Shown here: piece after piece, positions 56,404 through 64,000 of the stretch
Layout: each line of letters opens with the position of its first letter
Position numbering within the stretch: the stretch's first letter is position 1
Origin: Eubacteriaceae bacterium Marseille-Q4139
GTDB taxonomy: Bacteria; Bacillota; Clostridia; Lachnospirales; Lachnospiraceae
Length of the DNA stretch: 64,000 nt
NCBI GenBank assembly: GCA_018223415.1
Contig: JAGTTQ010000001.1
Location: 1,771,865-1,835,864, forward strand
Direction of reading: 5' to 3'
Translations under genes and position numbers: made by a program
Notes under the pieces: generated by a model
What the model saw: the letters and a program-made list of their open reading frames with translations, nothing else
Told to the model about the DNA's origin: nothing
Database searches by the model: none

Positions 56404-56464
56404 TCTTTCGATTATGGCGAGTGTAGCTGGATACTACATTTGCAAATGGCTGGATCGAAAGTAG
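56381..56464 (+). CDS. small membrane peptide, candidate Fst/par-type toxin
   Basis: 27 residues: a hydrophobic segment from residue 3 to about 21 and a charged end WLDRK. This order and the aromatic-Trp-Leu-x-x-Arg/Lys tail resemble Fst-family type I toxins, which damage the membrane when made in excess. AAGGAGGTG lies just before the start; an out-of-frame ATG at 56377 overlaps. The context (own promoter, direct repeat, shared terminator, antisense promoter) supports this more strongly than the peptide alone. Confidence 0.72.
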   Translation: MVHLLEFFLSIMASVAGYYICKWLDRK

Positions 56465-56480
56465 TCAGGCAGCCAGCCTA

Positions 56481-56524
56481 AAAAAGGCCCCCCAGAGTTT
56501 GAGACCTCAGCGGGGGGCTTTTTT
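56481..56524. terminator. bidirectional terminator shared by toxin mRNA and antisense RNA
   Basis: GCCCCCC (56487-56493) pairs with GGGGGGC (56512-56518). An A run lies before the stem on the plus strand and a T6 run after it, so both converging transcripts can end here. Confidence 0.88.
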
Positions 56525-56549
56525 CATGCATGATACTTCTTGAATTTTT
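56525..56549 (+). repeat. direct repeat b, beyond the shared terminator
   Basis: CATGCATGATAC followed by TTCTTGAATTTTT, matching repeat a except for one base and a 3-nt gap. It lies at the 5' end of the predicted antisense RNA. Confidence 0.75.
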
Positions 56550-56559
56550 GGATACTCTT

Positions 56560-56588
56560 ATCTTATACCAAAAAAGAAAAAATGTCAA
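56560..56588 (-). promoter_or_regulatory. promoter of the predicted antisense RNA
   Basis: On the minus strand, TTGACA (56588-56583, exact consensus), 17-nt spacer, TAAGAT (56565-56560). It faces the toxin gene. It lies 40 nt beyond the stop codon of the YitT gene. Confidence 0.8.
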
Positions 56589-56625
56589 TCCCCTTAAAGC
56601 CGCAGCCTTACGCCCGGCCAAGCGT

Positions 56626-57489
56626 CTACTGTTCTCTTTTTCCAAAGGAAAATCCGCGCCCGCGCACCTCATTGATATGTGCAATCATGATGAATGCCTG
56701 TGGGTCGATTTCCATAATCAGCCGGTTCAGGCGGTTCAGCTCGCGCCCGGAAACGACCGTCATGACCTCGCAGGACTCCTGGCTGGTATAGCCGCCTTCG
56801 ATTCGGTAGAGCGTTACGCCGCGGTCGATCTGCTCCTGAATGGCCCGGCTGATCTTCTTATGCTCGCTGCTGATGATGCGTACCTGTACCCGCCCCTTTC
56901 CAAGCGTGGAGGCCTTGTCTGCCATGATGGAATATGTGGCGATGAGCACGATGCTGTAAAGAGCAATTTCCAGGCTGGAATAAGGAAGCTGAAGGCAGAG
57001 GATGATAAAATCCAGGCTGTACATGGCGGCAGAAATCGGGACGCCGAGCTTTTTATTAAGAAGCAGCATCGGAATATCGTTGCCGCCCGTGGAAGAGCCG
57101 GCGCGGATGACGATCCCGATTCCCAAGCCGGACAGGACGCCGCCCAGGATTACAGACAGCAGGAGATCAGACGTCAGCGGGCTCTGGACGACCGCCTCAA
57201 TCTGTCCTAAAAGGAACGGGAACAGGAAACTGCTTATCAGAGTGGTTGCGGCAAAATGTTTTCCGAGAAATACGGCGCCGATCAGGAACATGACGGCGTT
57301 GTAGACCGCCACCAGAGAGGAGACGGGAATCCCCCAATAATGGGAAACAATGAGACCGATTCCTGTGGCGCCGCCGATCATCAGTCCTGCCGGCAGAATA
57401 AAGGCACCGACACCGATGGACATGAGGACGTTTCCGACGAGCACCAGAAGGATGTCCATTGCCTTCCGGAAGAGCTTCATATTCGACAT
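56626..57489 (-). CDS. YitT family membrane protein
   Basis: 287 residues. Five to six membrane segments in the first 180 residues (NVLMSIGVGAFILPAGLMIGGATGIGLI; GIGIVIRAGSSTGGNDIPMLLLNK), then a cytoplasmic DUF2179 domain (about 200-285; IRIISSEHKKISRAI-like, DRGVTLYRIEGGYTSQESCEVMTVVSGRE). The transported molecule is unknown. GAGGTCACT precedes the ATG. Confidence 0.9.
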   Translation of the reverse strand: MSNMKLFRKAMDILLVLVGNVLMSIGVGAFILPAGLMIGGATGIGLIVSHYWGIPVSSLVAVYNAVMFLIGAVFLGKHFAATTLISSFLFPFLLGQIEAVVQSPLTSDLLLSVILGGVLSGLGIGIVIRAGSSTGGNDIPMLLLNKKLGVPISAAMYSLDFIILCLQLPYSSLEIALYSIVLIATYSIMADKASTLGKGRVQVRIISSEHKKISRAIQEQIDRGVTLYRIEGGYTSQESCEVMTVVSGRELNRLNRLIMEIDPQAFIMIAHINEVRGRGFSFGKREQ

Positions 57490-57709
57490 AGTGACCTCCT
57501 GGAGATAAAAATTGGCAGGTGTTATAAAATAATTTTACACATTTTCCCAGGATTATGCAACGAGATATCGCCATAATTATGACGGCAGAAGAGAAAGAAA
57601 TGGGAAAATTAAAAAAAATTCCTGCGTTTTGCCCTAAAACACCCTGACTTTCCGACAGGATCGATAAAAAAGCGGGAAATCGTTTGATTGTTAATAAATT
57701 AACATAAAA

Positions 57710-57737
57710 TTGACGCCATGGATGGCAGAGCTATAAT
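57710..57737 (+). promoter_or_regulatory. sigma-A promoter of the gene at 57782
   Basis: TTGACG (57710-57715), 16-nt spacer, TATAAT (57732-57737), 45 nt before the start. The rest of the 290-nt gap shows no gene. Confidence 0.72.
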
Positions 57738-57781
57738 ACAGGTGTTTTTAAGGAAAGCGGAAAGAAAAGAGGTACATGATT

Positions 57782-58210
57782 ATGAAAAAGGAACAGATTC
57801 CGCAGAATGTTTTACAGGATATTGAATACACGGTACGCCCGGACGGCATGACGGAGCAGGTGGAGAAAGAGCTTTTTGACATCAGCGCAGATGGGCAGGC
57901 AGAAAACACGGACGGCGTTATTTTCCATATGATCCGTGACGACAAGGAGATTGGCCGCATGGCGCTGGCCGCCGAAAGCGGTTATAAGATTTTTATTGCG
58001 GATCCGGAGGAGATGACCGATGAGCGGAGGCTGCTTTTCGATACATACCGCGGCTATTTTACTCTGGTGACAGGAAGCGATGCCGTAAGCGAAACCATCC
58101 GCCGGGCCAGGGAGGCGGCAGTGCCGGCGGACATGAAAAATAAGGTCGTCGCTGCGCTGTTTCCTGACAGCAGGACAGAGGCGGCCATGGAAATGGGTAT
58201 TCTGGAATAA
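57782..58210 (+). CDS. hypothetical soluble protein
   Basis: About 142 residues, acidic, no signal or membrane part. I do not recognise a family. Seen features are a charged N terminus (KKEQIPQNVLQDIEYTVRPDGMTEQVEKELF), an antiparallel-looking centre (GVIFHMIRDDKEIGRMALAAESGYKIFIADPEEM) and a helical end. The start at 57782 is nine bases from AAAGAGG; the ATG at 57776 is too close. It has its own promoter. Confidence 0.65.
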   Translation: MKKEQIPQNVLQDIEYTVRPDGMTEQVEKELFDISADGQAENTDGVIFHMIRDDKEIGRMALAAESGYKIFIADPEEMTDERRLLFDTYRGYFTLVTGSDAVSETIRRAREAAVPADMKNKVVAALFPDSRTEAAMEMGILE

Positions 58211-58216
58211 AGGCCG

Positions 58217-59416
58217 TCAATGAAAGCTGATATCTAAAACCAGGATTTCACTGTCGGTGCCGACGCGCATGGCAGGGCCCCAGACCCCGGCGCCGGAGGT
58301 GACGACGGAATACATGGAACCTTTTCGGACAATCCCGCACGGGTTTTCCCAGAACAGCCGGAGCATGAGGTTTCCCGGAAAGATCTGGCCGTCGTGGGTA
58401 TGTCCCGAGAGATCCAGATCCACACCGGTCGCTGCGGCCTGGGAAAGCTCTTTGGGCTGATGGTCCATGACAATCAGGGGCCTGGTGCGGTCAAGCCCCT
58501 CGGTCAGTCCGGCAAAGGACATGCGCGTTTCCCCCTCCTTTTCTGACTTGGAAGGATCCTTTCTGCCAGCCAGATAAAACTCCCCATCGATACAGATCAC
58601 CTCATCTTCAAGGACATGGATTCCAGCCTGTTTAAGAAACGCCGGAAAGCGCGGATCTTCTTTCAGCGCCCCTTCTTTGGAAAACGTAAAGCCGGCCAGT
58701 ACCTTCTCACTCACGTCATGATTCCCATAGCATGCATAAACACCATAACGGCTCTGAAGACCGGCCAGGATGTCTGCCGTTTCATCCGGAGATGGGATGG
58801 CATCGAATTCGTTGTCGAAAATGTCGCCGGCGATGCAGACAAGATCCGGTTCTGCGGCGTTGATTTTTTCTGCCAAATCCTGAACCTGCCGGACGGAAGA
58901 ATTGTACCCGAGGTGGAGATCGGAAACAAGAACCAGCCGGAGGCCCGAAAGGCCGCAGCTTTTTTCGATGCAGATCGGATATTCACGGACATAGAGGCGC
59001 CTGGCATGGAGAATTCCGAAGGCACTGACAGCGAGGATGCAGAAAACCGTCAGGAACCCAATGGCCGGAAATGCATGCGCGGAAGAAAACAGCGGCCGGA
59101 TGGGGTGGACATCGGCCCATCCCAGAAGGCGGAACAGCCGTCTTGCCGCATCAAACAGCAGGATCGTGAGCAAAATGTAAGAAAACGTGCCGAGCCAGTA
59201 GTTCCCAAGAACCTTCAGAGCCCGGTGCCACGGGGCAGCCGTGATGAGAAAGCTGCTTAGCGGGCTGAGGGCCAGAAAAGAATAGAGAAGAATGACCGGG
59301 ATCCGAAACCAGAGGGAACCAAAGGTGCAGCAGCACGCCCTGGCCCAGGCAAGAAGCCATGTGAGGACATAGTAATTCAAAAGCAGGTAAAAGGGCGCCA
59401 GAAAAACAGCAATCAT
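58217..59416 (-). CDS. membrane-bound metallophosphoesterase (YaeI/YkuE-like)
   Basis: 399 residues. Four membrane segments in the first 140 residues, then a metallophosphoesterase domain outside: VSDLHLGY, AGDIFDNE, YGNHDVS, DHQPKEL and LSGHTHDGQIFP. Related enzymes act on lipid or nucleotide phosphates; the substrate is not known. The end of the YbaK gene overlaps its start by 4 nt, so the two are coupled. Confidence 0.87.
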   Translation of the reverse strand: MIAVFLAPFYLLLNYYVLTWLLAWARACCCTFGSLWFRIPVILLYSFLALSPLSSFLITAAPWHRALKVLGNYWLGTFSYILLTILLFDAARRLFRLLGWADVHPIRPLFSSAHAFPAIGFLTVFCILAVSAFGILHARRLYVREYPICIEKSCGLSGLRLVLVSDLHLGYNSSVRQVQDLAEKINAAEPDLVCIAGDIFDNEFDAIPSPDETADILAGLQSRYGVYACYGNHDVSEKVLAGFTFSKEGALKEDPRFPAFLKQAGIHVLEDEVICIDGEFYLAGRKDPSKSEKEGETRMSFAGLTEGLDRTRPLIVMDHQPKELSQAAATGVDLDLSGHTHDGQIFPGNLMLRLFWENPCGIVRKGSMYSVVTSGAGVWGPAMRVGTDSEILVLDISFH

Positions 59417-59904
59417 ACGGATTCAGCCGCCGGCGGCTGCCAGCCTTTGCAGAGATCGACCCATTCCAGACAGGCGGAGTACTGTTCCAGCTCGGCAGGC
59501 GTCAGTTCAATGGCGCTGTTGCTGCTTCCGCATGCCGGGAAAACTGTGTTAAAGCGGCGCAGGGAGACATCCAGATAGACACGGATGCCGTCCTCAATGC
59601 CGAAGGGGCAGACACCGCCAATGGAATGGCCGATTTTTTCAGATACTTCTTCAGGCGACAGCATTTTCGCCTTAGTGTGGAAAAATCCTTTGAATTTTGC
59701 ATTGTCGACCTTGGCGTCTCCGGCCGTTACGATGAGAACCGGGCCGTCGGGAAGCTGGAAGGACAGGGTTTTTGCAATCCTGGCAGGTTCACAGCCGACC
59801 GCCTGGGCGGCCAGCTCCACGGTCGCGGAAGAAACGGGAAATTCCAGAATCCGATCCTCCATATCCCAGGTCTTAAAATAATTCCGAACGCGTTCTATGG
59901 ACAT
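59413..59904 (-). CDS. YbaK/EbsC family aminoacyl-tRNA deacylase
   Basis: 163 residues, YbaK fold. Conserved Lys in ARIAKTLSF, GGVCPFG near 105 and GSSNSAIELTPAEL near 132. Family members clear mischarged tRNAs such as Cys- or Ala-tRNA(Pro). Which amino acid is removed cannot be told. AGGAGAT lies before the ATG. Confidence 0.88.
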   Translation of the reverse strand: MSIERVRNYFKTWDMEDRILEFPVSSATVELAAQAVGCEPARIAKTLSFQLPDGPVLIVTAGDAKVDNAKFKGFFHTKAKMLSPEEVSEKIGHSIGGVCPFGIEDGIRVYLDVSLRRFNTVFPACGSSNSAIELTPAELEQYSACLEWVDLCKGWQPPAAESV

Positions 59905-59989
59905 AAAATCATCTCCTGATCTGATTGTTTTTGCTACCCATCAGTATAGCTTTGTGAATGGAAATTTACAAGAGGCTTTGAAAAGTTGT

Positions 59990-60172
59990 AACAGTTCAGC
60001 CATACCATTCATAATTTGACGGATTCTATTGTATCGACCAATAAGAAATGATATTGGCCGTCAAATGATTCATGTCGGGCGTCCGCCCTATATCCACATA
60101 TGATAAAATTCTGCTCTGTGAGCAAGCTCCCACGCAGCATTTTGTCATATGTGTCTGCATGGCTGAACGGTT
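59990..60172 (+). repeat. dispersed palindromic element, copy 3
   Basis: A 183-nt copy, same orientation as the other two. Terminal repeats AACAGTTCAGCCAT and ATGGCTGAACGGTT have one mismatch; the inner long hairpin keeps CACATATG/CATATGTG at its base. It lies in the 448-nt gap between YbaK (divergent) and the small gene at 60353. That gap holds nothing else I recognise. Confidence 0.87.
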
Positions 60173-60352
60173 ACGTAAAATCGAGATGCCCGGAAAATAT
60201 ACCGCGGCGGGAATTTTGTACAGAATGGCAGAGGTTATGGCTGGAAAAGATGGTGAAAGCGGAATCGGAACATGGTATAATAACAGTAAATATGGGCTTA
60301 CGCCGGCACAAACAGCAGGAAAGCCGCAGGGAATACAAAAAGGAGAGATTTC

Positions 60353-60637
60353 ATGATAGATCTGGACGGGATGGTCTCCATTCCATATTTAAAGAAGGCC
60401 GTTTTTACCGGAAGCTTCCGGAAAATGCGGTATCTGATCCGCAAACAGGAAATCGACGGTCAGGACAGGATCCAGGCAGCCGTCTGGCCGGGGCCGTATA
60501 TTTTCTCTGCTACGGAGGATGAAAAAAAGACGTTTCAGGATTTTGAATTCAGTCACGAAGGGCTCCAGTCCGCCGTTTCATGGCTGAACAGCCAGGCGGA
60601 GGAACGATTCCGGACGCAGGACGGAGAGCAGGCGTAG
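60353..60637 (+). CDS. conserved small protein of unknown function
   Basis: 94 residues, soluble. Aromatic-rich centre (KKAVFTGSFRKMRYLIRK; AVWPGPYIFSATEDEKKTFQDFEFSHEGLQSAVSWLNSQAEERF). I do not assign a family; the layout recalls small conserved Clostridial proteins. AGGAGAG lies nine bases before the ATG. A second ATG of similar quality is not present nearby. Confidence 0.65.
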   Translation: MIDLDGMVSIPYLKKAVFTGSFRKMRYLIRKQEIDGQDRIQAAVWPGPYIFSATEDEKKTFQDFEFSHEGLQSAVSWLNSQAEERFRTQDGEQA

Positions 60638-60642
60638 GTAGA

Positions 60643-60670
60643 GCGGCGCGCACAGAAGCCGGCGCGCCGC
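60643..60670. terminator. GC-rich hairpin between convergent genes
   Basis: GCGGCGCGC (60643-60651) pairs exactly with GCGCGCCGC (60662-60670). No T run follows on either strand, so it is only a candidate. Confidence 0.45.
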
Positions 60671-60685
60671 GCCATATAAAAAAGC

Positions 60686-62293
60686 CTAGAAAGAAGGCGT
60701 CCGAAGATTCAGATCGAGAAGGACGGCACTGAAGTTTTCCTTAAGCCGGTCATGAATCTGGCTGCGGACAGAGAGAAAGAGAGGAAGCTGCGGCTCAGTA
60801 ATCTGGAGTCTGGCTGCCCACCGGGCTGGGGAAGAATCACCGGAAGACGGATATTCCGGCATGACGCGCACGCGGAAATCCGTAAATCCCATGGAAGAAA
60901 GCAGAGCCTCAGCCTGTTCGGTTTTTTTCAGAATATCGGCGGTAATCGGGACGTTTGCCGGAACTCTGGTTGCCAGGCAGGCGTAAGCCGGCTTATCCCA
61001 TGTAAACAAACCGGCATTTCTGGAAAGTTCCCGAAGCCTTGCTTTTGTGACGCCGCATTCCCGGAGCGGTGAAAGCACATGGAGCTCCTTTAAAGCCCGC
61101 ATGCCGGGACGGTCGCCGGCATCGTCAGAGGCGTTTGTCCCATCCATGATTTCCGTAAAGCCGTCGGCCTCAGCCGCCTCCAGGATGGAGCGGAAGATCA
61201 CATTCTTGCAGTAATAGCAGCGGTCGGACGGATTTTTCTGTACTTCAGGAACCGACAGGACATCGAAAGGCAGAACCTTCATCGGAACCTGGAGCATGTC
61301 CGCAAGCCGCCTGGCATCCTCAAGCTCAAACTGGGGCTGGAACGGCGTGGAGACATAGTATGCCTGCATTTCTGTGCCGCATCTCGAAGCGGCGTAAAGA
61401 AGGTAAGCCGAATCCGTGCCGCCGGAAAAAGCCAGGGCAATCCGCCGGTGATTTTGAAAAAAGGTTTTGAGGGAGGCCGGGATAGTCTCTTTTTCGTTCA
61501 AATCGCTTTCTGCCAGCCGGTTTTCCATATAATTTTCCAATTCTTTAAACATTTTGTCAATCTGCTCCCTTGTTTCTTTATGAACGAATCTGGTGCGGTC
61601 AAAGGGCATCCGGTAGTAACCCTGTTCGCACGAAATTTTGATGCTTTCCGGGTAATTAAAATCGAAAAAGAAGGCGAGAAAGCCGACCCAGTAATCCAGA
61701 TACGTCTTCCGGATTTTCTTATCCACGCTTTTATGGGCGAAAAATGCCTGAAGCACGGCAGGCGTGATGGTTTCAGCGGCGATGGTTTCCTCGGAGGCGC
61801 CGACGACGTCTGTCATGGCCTCGCAGGCAAAAACCCGGAAAATGTCGCATTTATCAGCGTCCCGAATCAGCCGGCAGAGCTCCAGGGTTTCGCCTGCATT
61901 GGGATTCTCAGAGAGGGCCGGATCAATTTCATATTGATTGTGGCTGCGGACGGCAGTCAGAACCATGTCCTGATCTTTGGCGGAAAGCGCTGAGAGAATC
62001 GCCTCTTCCCTTAAAATCTGACAGCTCATTTCCGCATGATTACAGCTTAAATGATCGAGGAAAGTATCGTACTGGCGGAGCTGTTCAAAACGGCCGATGT
62101 CATGGAACAGCGCGCAGAGCATGGCCAGCTCCTTTGTATGTGCAGGAACGCGCCGCATGATGCAGAGGCGCTCCATGATTGCGGTGACGGAATATGTATG
62201 CAGGATTTTGAGCGCTACGCGGCCGTCATGCTGGTCGTATTTGGCGGCATAGGCATCAAAAAAATGTTTGTACCATGAAAAATCAAAAGCCAT
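60686..62293 (-). CDS. HD-domain protein fused to LarE-type sulfur transferase
   Basis: 535 residues in one uninterrupted frame. Residues 1-245 are an HD phosphohydrolase-like domain (His32, the HD pair at 64-65 in ALFHDIGR, His86 and Asp146 in RDADKCD). Residues about 275-535 are a LarE-type ATP pyrophosphatase: SGGTDS at 290-295, the RCYYCK motif near 358-363 and KPAYACLATR with Cys439, the position of the sacrificial cysteine in LarE. LarE supplies sulfur to the nickel-pincer cofactor of lactate racemase. No larB, larC or larA lies in the window. ATG at 62293 follows AAAGGGAT. Confidence 0.85.
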   Translation of the reverse strand: MAFDFSWYKHFFDAYAAKYDQHDGRVALKILHTYSVTAIMERLCIMRRVPAHTKELAMLCALFHDIGRFEQLRQYDTFLDHLSCNHAEMSCQILREEAILSALSAKDQDMVLTAVRSHNQYEIDPALSENPNAGETLELCRLIRDADKCDIFRVFACEAMTDVVGASEETIAAETITPAVLQAFFAHKSVDKKIRKTYLDYWVGFLAFFFDFNYPESIKISCEQGYYRMPFDRTRFVHKETREQIDKMFKELENYMENRLAESDLNEKETIPASLKTFFQNHRRIALAFSGGTDSAYLLYAASRCGTEMQAYYVSTPFQPQFELEDARRLADMLQVPMKVLPFDVLSVPEVQKNPSDRCYYCKNVIFRSILEAAEADGFTEIMDGTNASDDAGDRPGMRALKELHVLSPLRECGVTKARLRELSRNAGLFTWDKPAYACLATRVPANVPITADILKKTEQAEALLSSMGFTDFRVRVMPEYPSSGDSSPARWAARLQITEPQLPLFLSVRSQIHDRLKENFSAVLLDLNLRTPSF

Positions 62294-62501
62294 AGATAAT
62301 CCCTTTCTTTGGTGAATTTCCTATACTATAACATTCCGGTACCAACATTTCAACTGGTTCATCCTGTCAGACATCAAGTGTACTCTGCGATTTTTCCTGC
62401 TCTATCCGCCAGAAACTATTGGAGATTTTCCCTGTCCTGTGTATAATGGGAAGTAGCTTTAGGAATCATGCCGGCAGGCAGAAAATAAGGGGAGGTTACG
62501 A

Positions 62502-63665
62502 ATGGACGAAAAAAAGATGATTGAAGCTGCTTCCGAGTACATTGATATGCATCGGGAGGAAATGATGGCACTGTGGGAAACACTGGTTTCCACAGAGAGC
62601 GGCAACTCCGACAAAGAAGGTGTCGACCGGGTCTGTGCGATCCTGGAACAGGAGTTAAAGGCGTCCGGCGCAGAAACGGAAACGATTCCCATGGAGAAAA
62701 AGGGAAATCTCCTGCGGGGAGAATTCCAGCCGGACGGGGAAAAGGAAGCCATTCTTCTGATTGGCCATATGGACACCGTATTTGCGAAAGGGACGCTTGC
62801 AAAGAATCCTTTCCGCATTGAGGACGGCAGGGCATACGGCCCGGGAGTCCTCGATATGAAGGGCGGGCTCGTGATCGCAGTCTTTGTTCTACGGGCGCTT
62901 CGGGCATGCGGATATGACAGGCATCCAATCCGCGTCGTCTTTGCCGGAGATGAGGAAAACGGCCACCGGGAGAGTACAGCAGAGGCAGAAATTCTCCGTG
63001 CCTCCGACGGATGCATGGCGGCGTTCAACTTTGAAACCGGCCTGCTGGACGACAGCCTCGTGGTGGGCAGAAAAGGCTCTTGCCGCGTCACCATGACAGT
63101 AACCGGTGTAGCCGCTCATGCGGGAAATGATCCGGAGCGCGGGCGCAGCGCAATTCTTGAGATGGCACACAAAATTATTGAAGTGCAGGCGCTCAACGAT
63201 TATGCCCATGGCCTTCTTGTGAATGTGGGACTGATCGAAGGCGGAACGGTTGTCAATGCGGTTCCGGCCAACTGCCAGATCCAGATTGACATCCGGTATG
63301 AGGACAGAAAGCGTCTGGATGCCACTATCGAAGCGCTCCGCGAAATTGCAGCAAAGTCCCATGTGCCGGATACGAAGGCGGAAATTGCCATGACAAAGCC
63401 GAGCGCGGTGATGGAGGTGTCGGAGGCAAACCTGCATCTGTTTGAACATGTGAAGCAGGCGGCAGAGCTGATCGGCTACGGGGAGGTCAGGACAAAGACC
63501 GTAGGCGGCTGGTCTGATTCCTGCCTGGCAGCTTCGTGCGGCGTTCCTGTGGTATGCTCGATGGGCGTAAAAGGCGCCAAAAATCATTCCATGGATGAAT
63601 ATGCCGTTGTGGACACGCTGTTTTCCCGTGCAAAGCTGGCCCTGGCTTCCATTATCACGTTATAA
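62502..63665 (+). CDS. M20 family metallopeptidase (carboxypeptidase G2-like)
   Basis: 387 residues. Metal-binding HMDTV near 88, the bridging Asp in GVLDMKGG, the catalytic Glu pair in FAGDEENGH and a dimerisation domain in the middle (VTGVAAHAGNDPERGRSAILEMA). It probably removes an N-terminal or C-terminal amino acid from small peptides or acylated amino acids. GGGGAGGT precedes the ATG. It is followed 12 nt later by a transporter gene, which suggests uptake and cleavage of the same kind of molecule. Confidence 0.88.
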   Translation: MDEKKMIEAASEYIDMHREEMMALWETLVSTESGNSDKEGVDRVCAILEQELKASGAETETIPMEKKGNLLRGEFQPDGEKEAILLIGHMDTVFAKGTLAKNPFRIEDGRAYGPGVLDMKGGLVIAVFVLRALRACGYDRHPIRVVFAGDEENGHRESTAEAEILRASDGCMAAFNFETGLLDDSLVVGRKGSCRVTMTVTGVAAHAGNDPERGRSAILEMAHKIIEVQALNDYAHGLLVNVGLIEGGTVVNAVPANCQIQIDIRYEDRKRLDATIEALREIAAKSHVPDTKAEIAMTKPSAVMEVSEANLHLFEHVKQAAELIGYGEVRTKTVGGWSDSCLAASCGVPVVCSMGVKGAKNHSMDEYAVVDTLFSRAKLALASIITL

Positions 63666-63677
63666 CGGGAGGACAAA

Positions 63678-64000
63678 ATGGAGATTATCTTATTAAAACA
63701 AATCTGCATCATGTTCCTCCTGATTCTGGTCGGCATTTTCCTTGTGAAAAAAGGATATTTGTCGGAACAGGGCGGAAAGGATCTGGGCGCGATTCTTTTG
63801 CGTGTCGTGATCCCGTGCGTTATCGTTAAGTCTTATATTACGGAGTACACACCGGAAAAGGCTGCCGGTCTGGCGATATCGGTCGGTCTGGTGCTTTTAG
63901 CACTTGGAATTTCCATGGCGGTTTCTTTTCTGGTCTTTGGAACCCGCAGGGGGATTGAAAACTTCGGCGCTTCTTTCTGCAACGTCGGCTTCATGGGAAT
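63678..64000 (+). CDS. AEC family transporter, 5' part
   Basis: About 107 residues before the window ends. The auxin-efflux-carrier-like start (MEIILLKQICIMFLLILVGIFLVKKGYLSEQGGKDLGAILLRVVIPCVIV) and GASFCNVGFMG are typical of the AEC family of small-molecule exporters. GGGAGG precedes the ATG. It is probably in one operon with the M20 peptidase. Confidence 0.85.
   Translation, partial: MEIILLKQICIMFLLILVGIFLVKKGYLSEQGGKDLGAILLRVVIPCVIVKSYITEYTPEKAAGLAISVGLVLLALGISMAVSFLVFGTRRGIENFGASFCNVGFMG

Larger units (their letters stand above)
56480..56553 (-). ncRNA. predicted antisense RNA (antitoxin) of the Fst-like locus
   Basis: A transcript from the promoter at 56588-56560 would start near 56553 and end after the shared hairpin, about 70-75 nt, similar to RNA II of par. 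Its 5' part is complementary to direct repeat b (56525-56549), and therefore to the toxin start region (repeat a), and its 3' part is complementary to the mRNA terminator. Expression has not been shown. Confidence 0.65.

Noticed and set aside
60072..60522. ORFs of 94 and 140 residues upstream of and across the small gene at 60353
   Set aside because: They start inside repeat copy 3, and one runs through the real gene in another frame.

Overview
The window looks like a chromosome segment of an anaerobic Firmicute, most probably a Lachnospiraceae-type Clostridium relative. This is inferred from AGGAGG-type ribosome binding sites, the gene content (Na+/H+ V-type ATPase, RicT/PSP1 cluster, TAXI-TRAP, YitT, DUF2200) and an rRNA operon ordered 16S-5S-tRNA-Ala-23S. 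Most of the window is ordinary core and transport genes with moderately high GC. The two IS elements and part of the sugar ABC operon are visibly more AT-rich.

Layout. 1-4360: the 3' end of 16S, then 5S, tRNA-Ala, 23S and seven tRNAs (Asp, Val, Thr, Tyr, initiator Met, Phe, Lys), closed by a terminator. 4.4-8.6 kb: an AIM24-like protein, a LysR regulator divergent from a TSUP transporter, and a lipoprotein. 8.6-15.9 kb: a housekeeping run matching the Bacillus yaaO-holB-yaaT-yabB-yabC neighbourhood (PLP decarboxylase, guanylate kinase-like, holB, ricT, tRNA1(Val) methylase, rsmI), then a phospholipase D family protein. 16.1-22.2 kb: a TAXI-type TRAP transporter with its LytS/LytTR-type two-component system. 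22.4-28.1 kb: a DeoR regulator, a small holin-like toxin ORF, two nested IS3-family elements, and a TpiA/RpiB pair that recalls tetrose (erythritol/erythrulose) phosphate metabolism.

28.2-38.5 kb: a PrpR-type sigma-54 activator, divergent from an operon with a recognisable -24/-12 promoter. The operon encodes a TIM-barrel 'PEP hydrolase-like' protein, a VOC protein, a ribose-type ABC transporter, an SDR dehydrogenase, a Tm-1-like/UPF0261 protein and a CFI-box protein. It looks like an uncharacterised catabolic system for a sugar or polyol derivative. 38.5-42.7 kb: VOC, metallophosphoesterase, a KapD-like exonuclease with a possible leaderless start, and a D,D-carboxypeptidase. 42.8-52.1 kb: a complete nine-gene V/A-type ATPase operon on the minus strand plus a DUF1461 membrane protein. 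52.2-64 kb: LysR, SH3-domain membrane protein, trmB, trxA, DUF2200, tRNA-Lys, a compact par/Fst-like type I toxin-antitoxin locus, YitT, metallophosphoesterase, YbaK, an HD-LarE fusion, an M20 peptidase and the start of an AEC transporter.

The observations most worth following up are four. The par-like locus at 56.3-56.6 kb shows toxin ORF, direct repeats, shared terminator and a consensus antisense promoter. A 182-183 nt dispersed element occurs in three copies with covarying stems. The sigma-54/PrpR operon carries both halves of a Tm-1-like protein as separate genes. The HD-LarE fusion is unusual.
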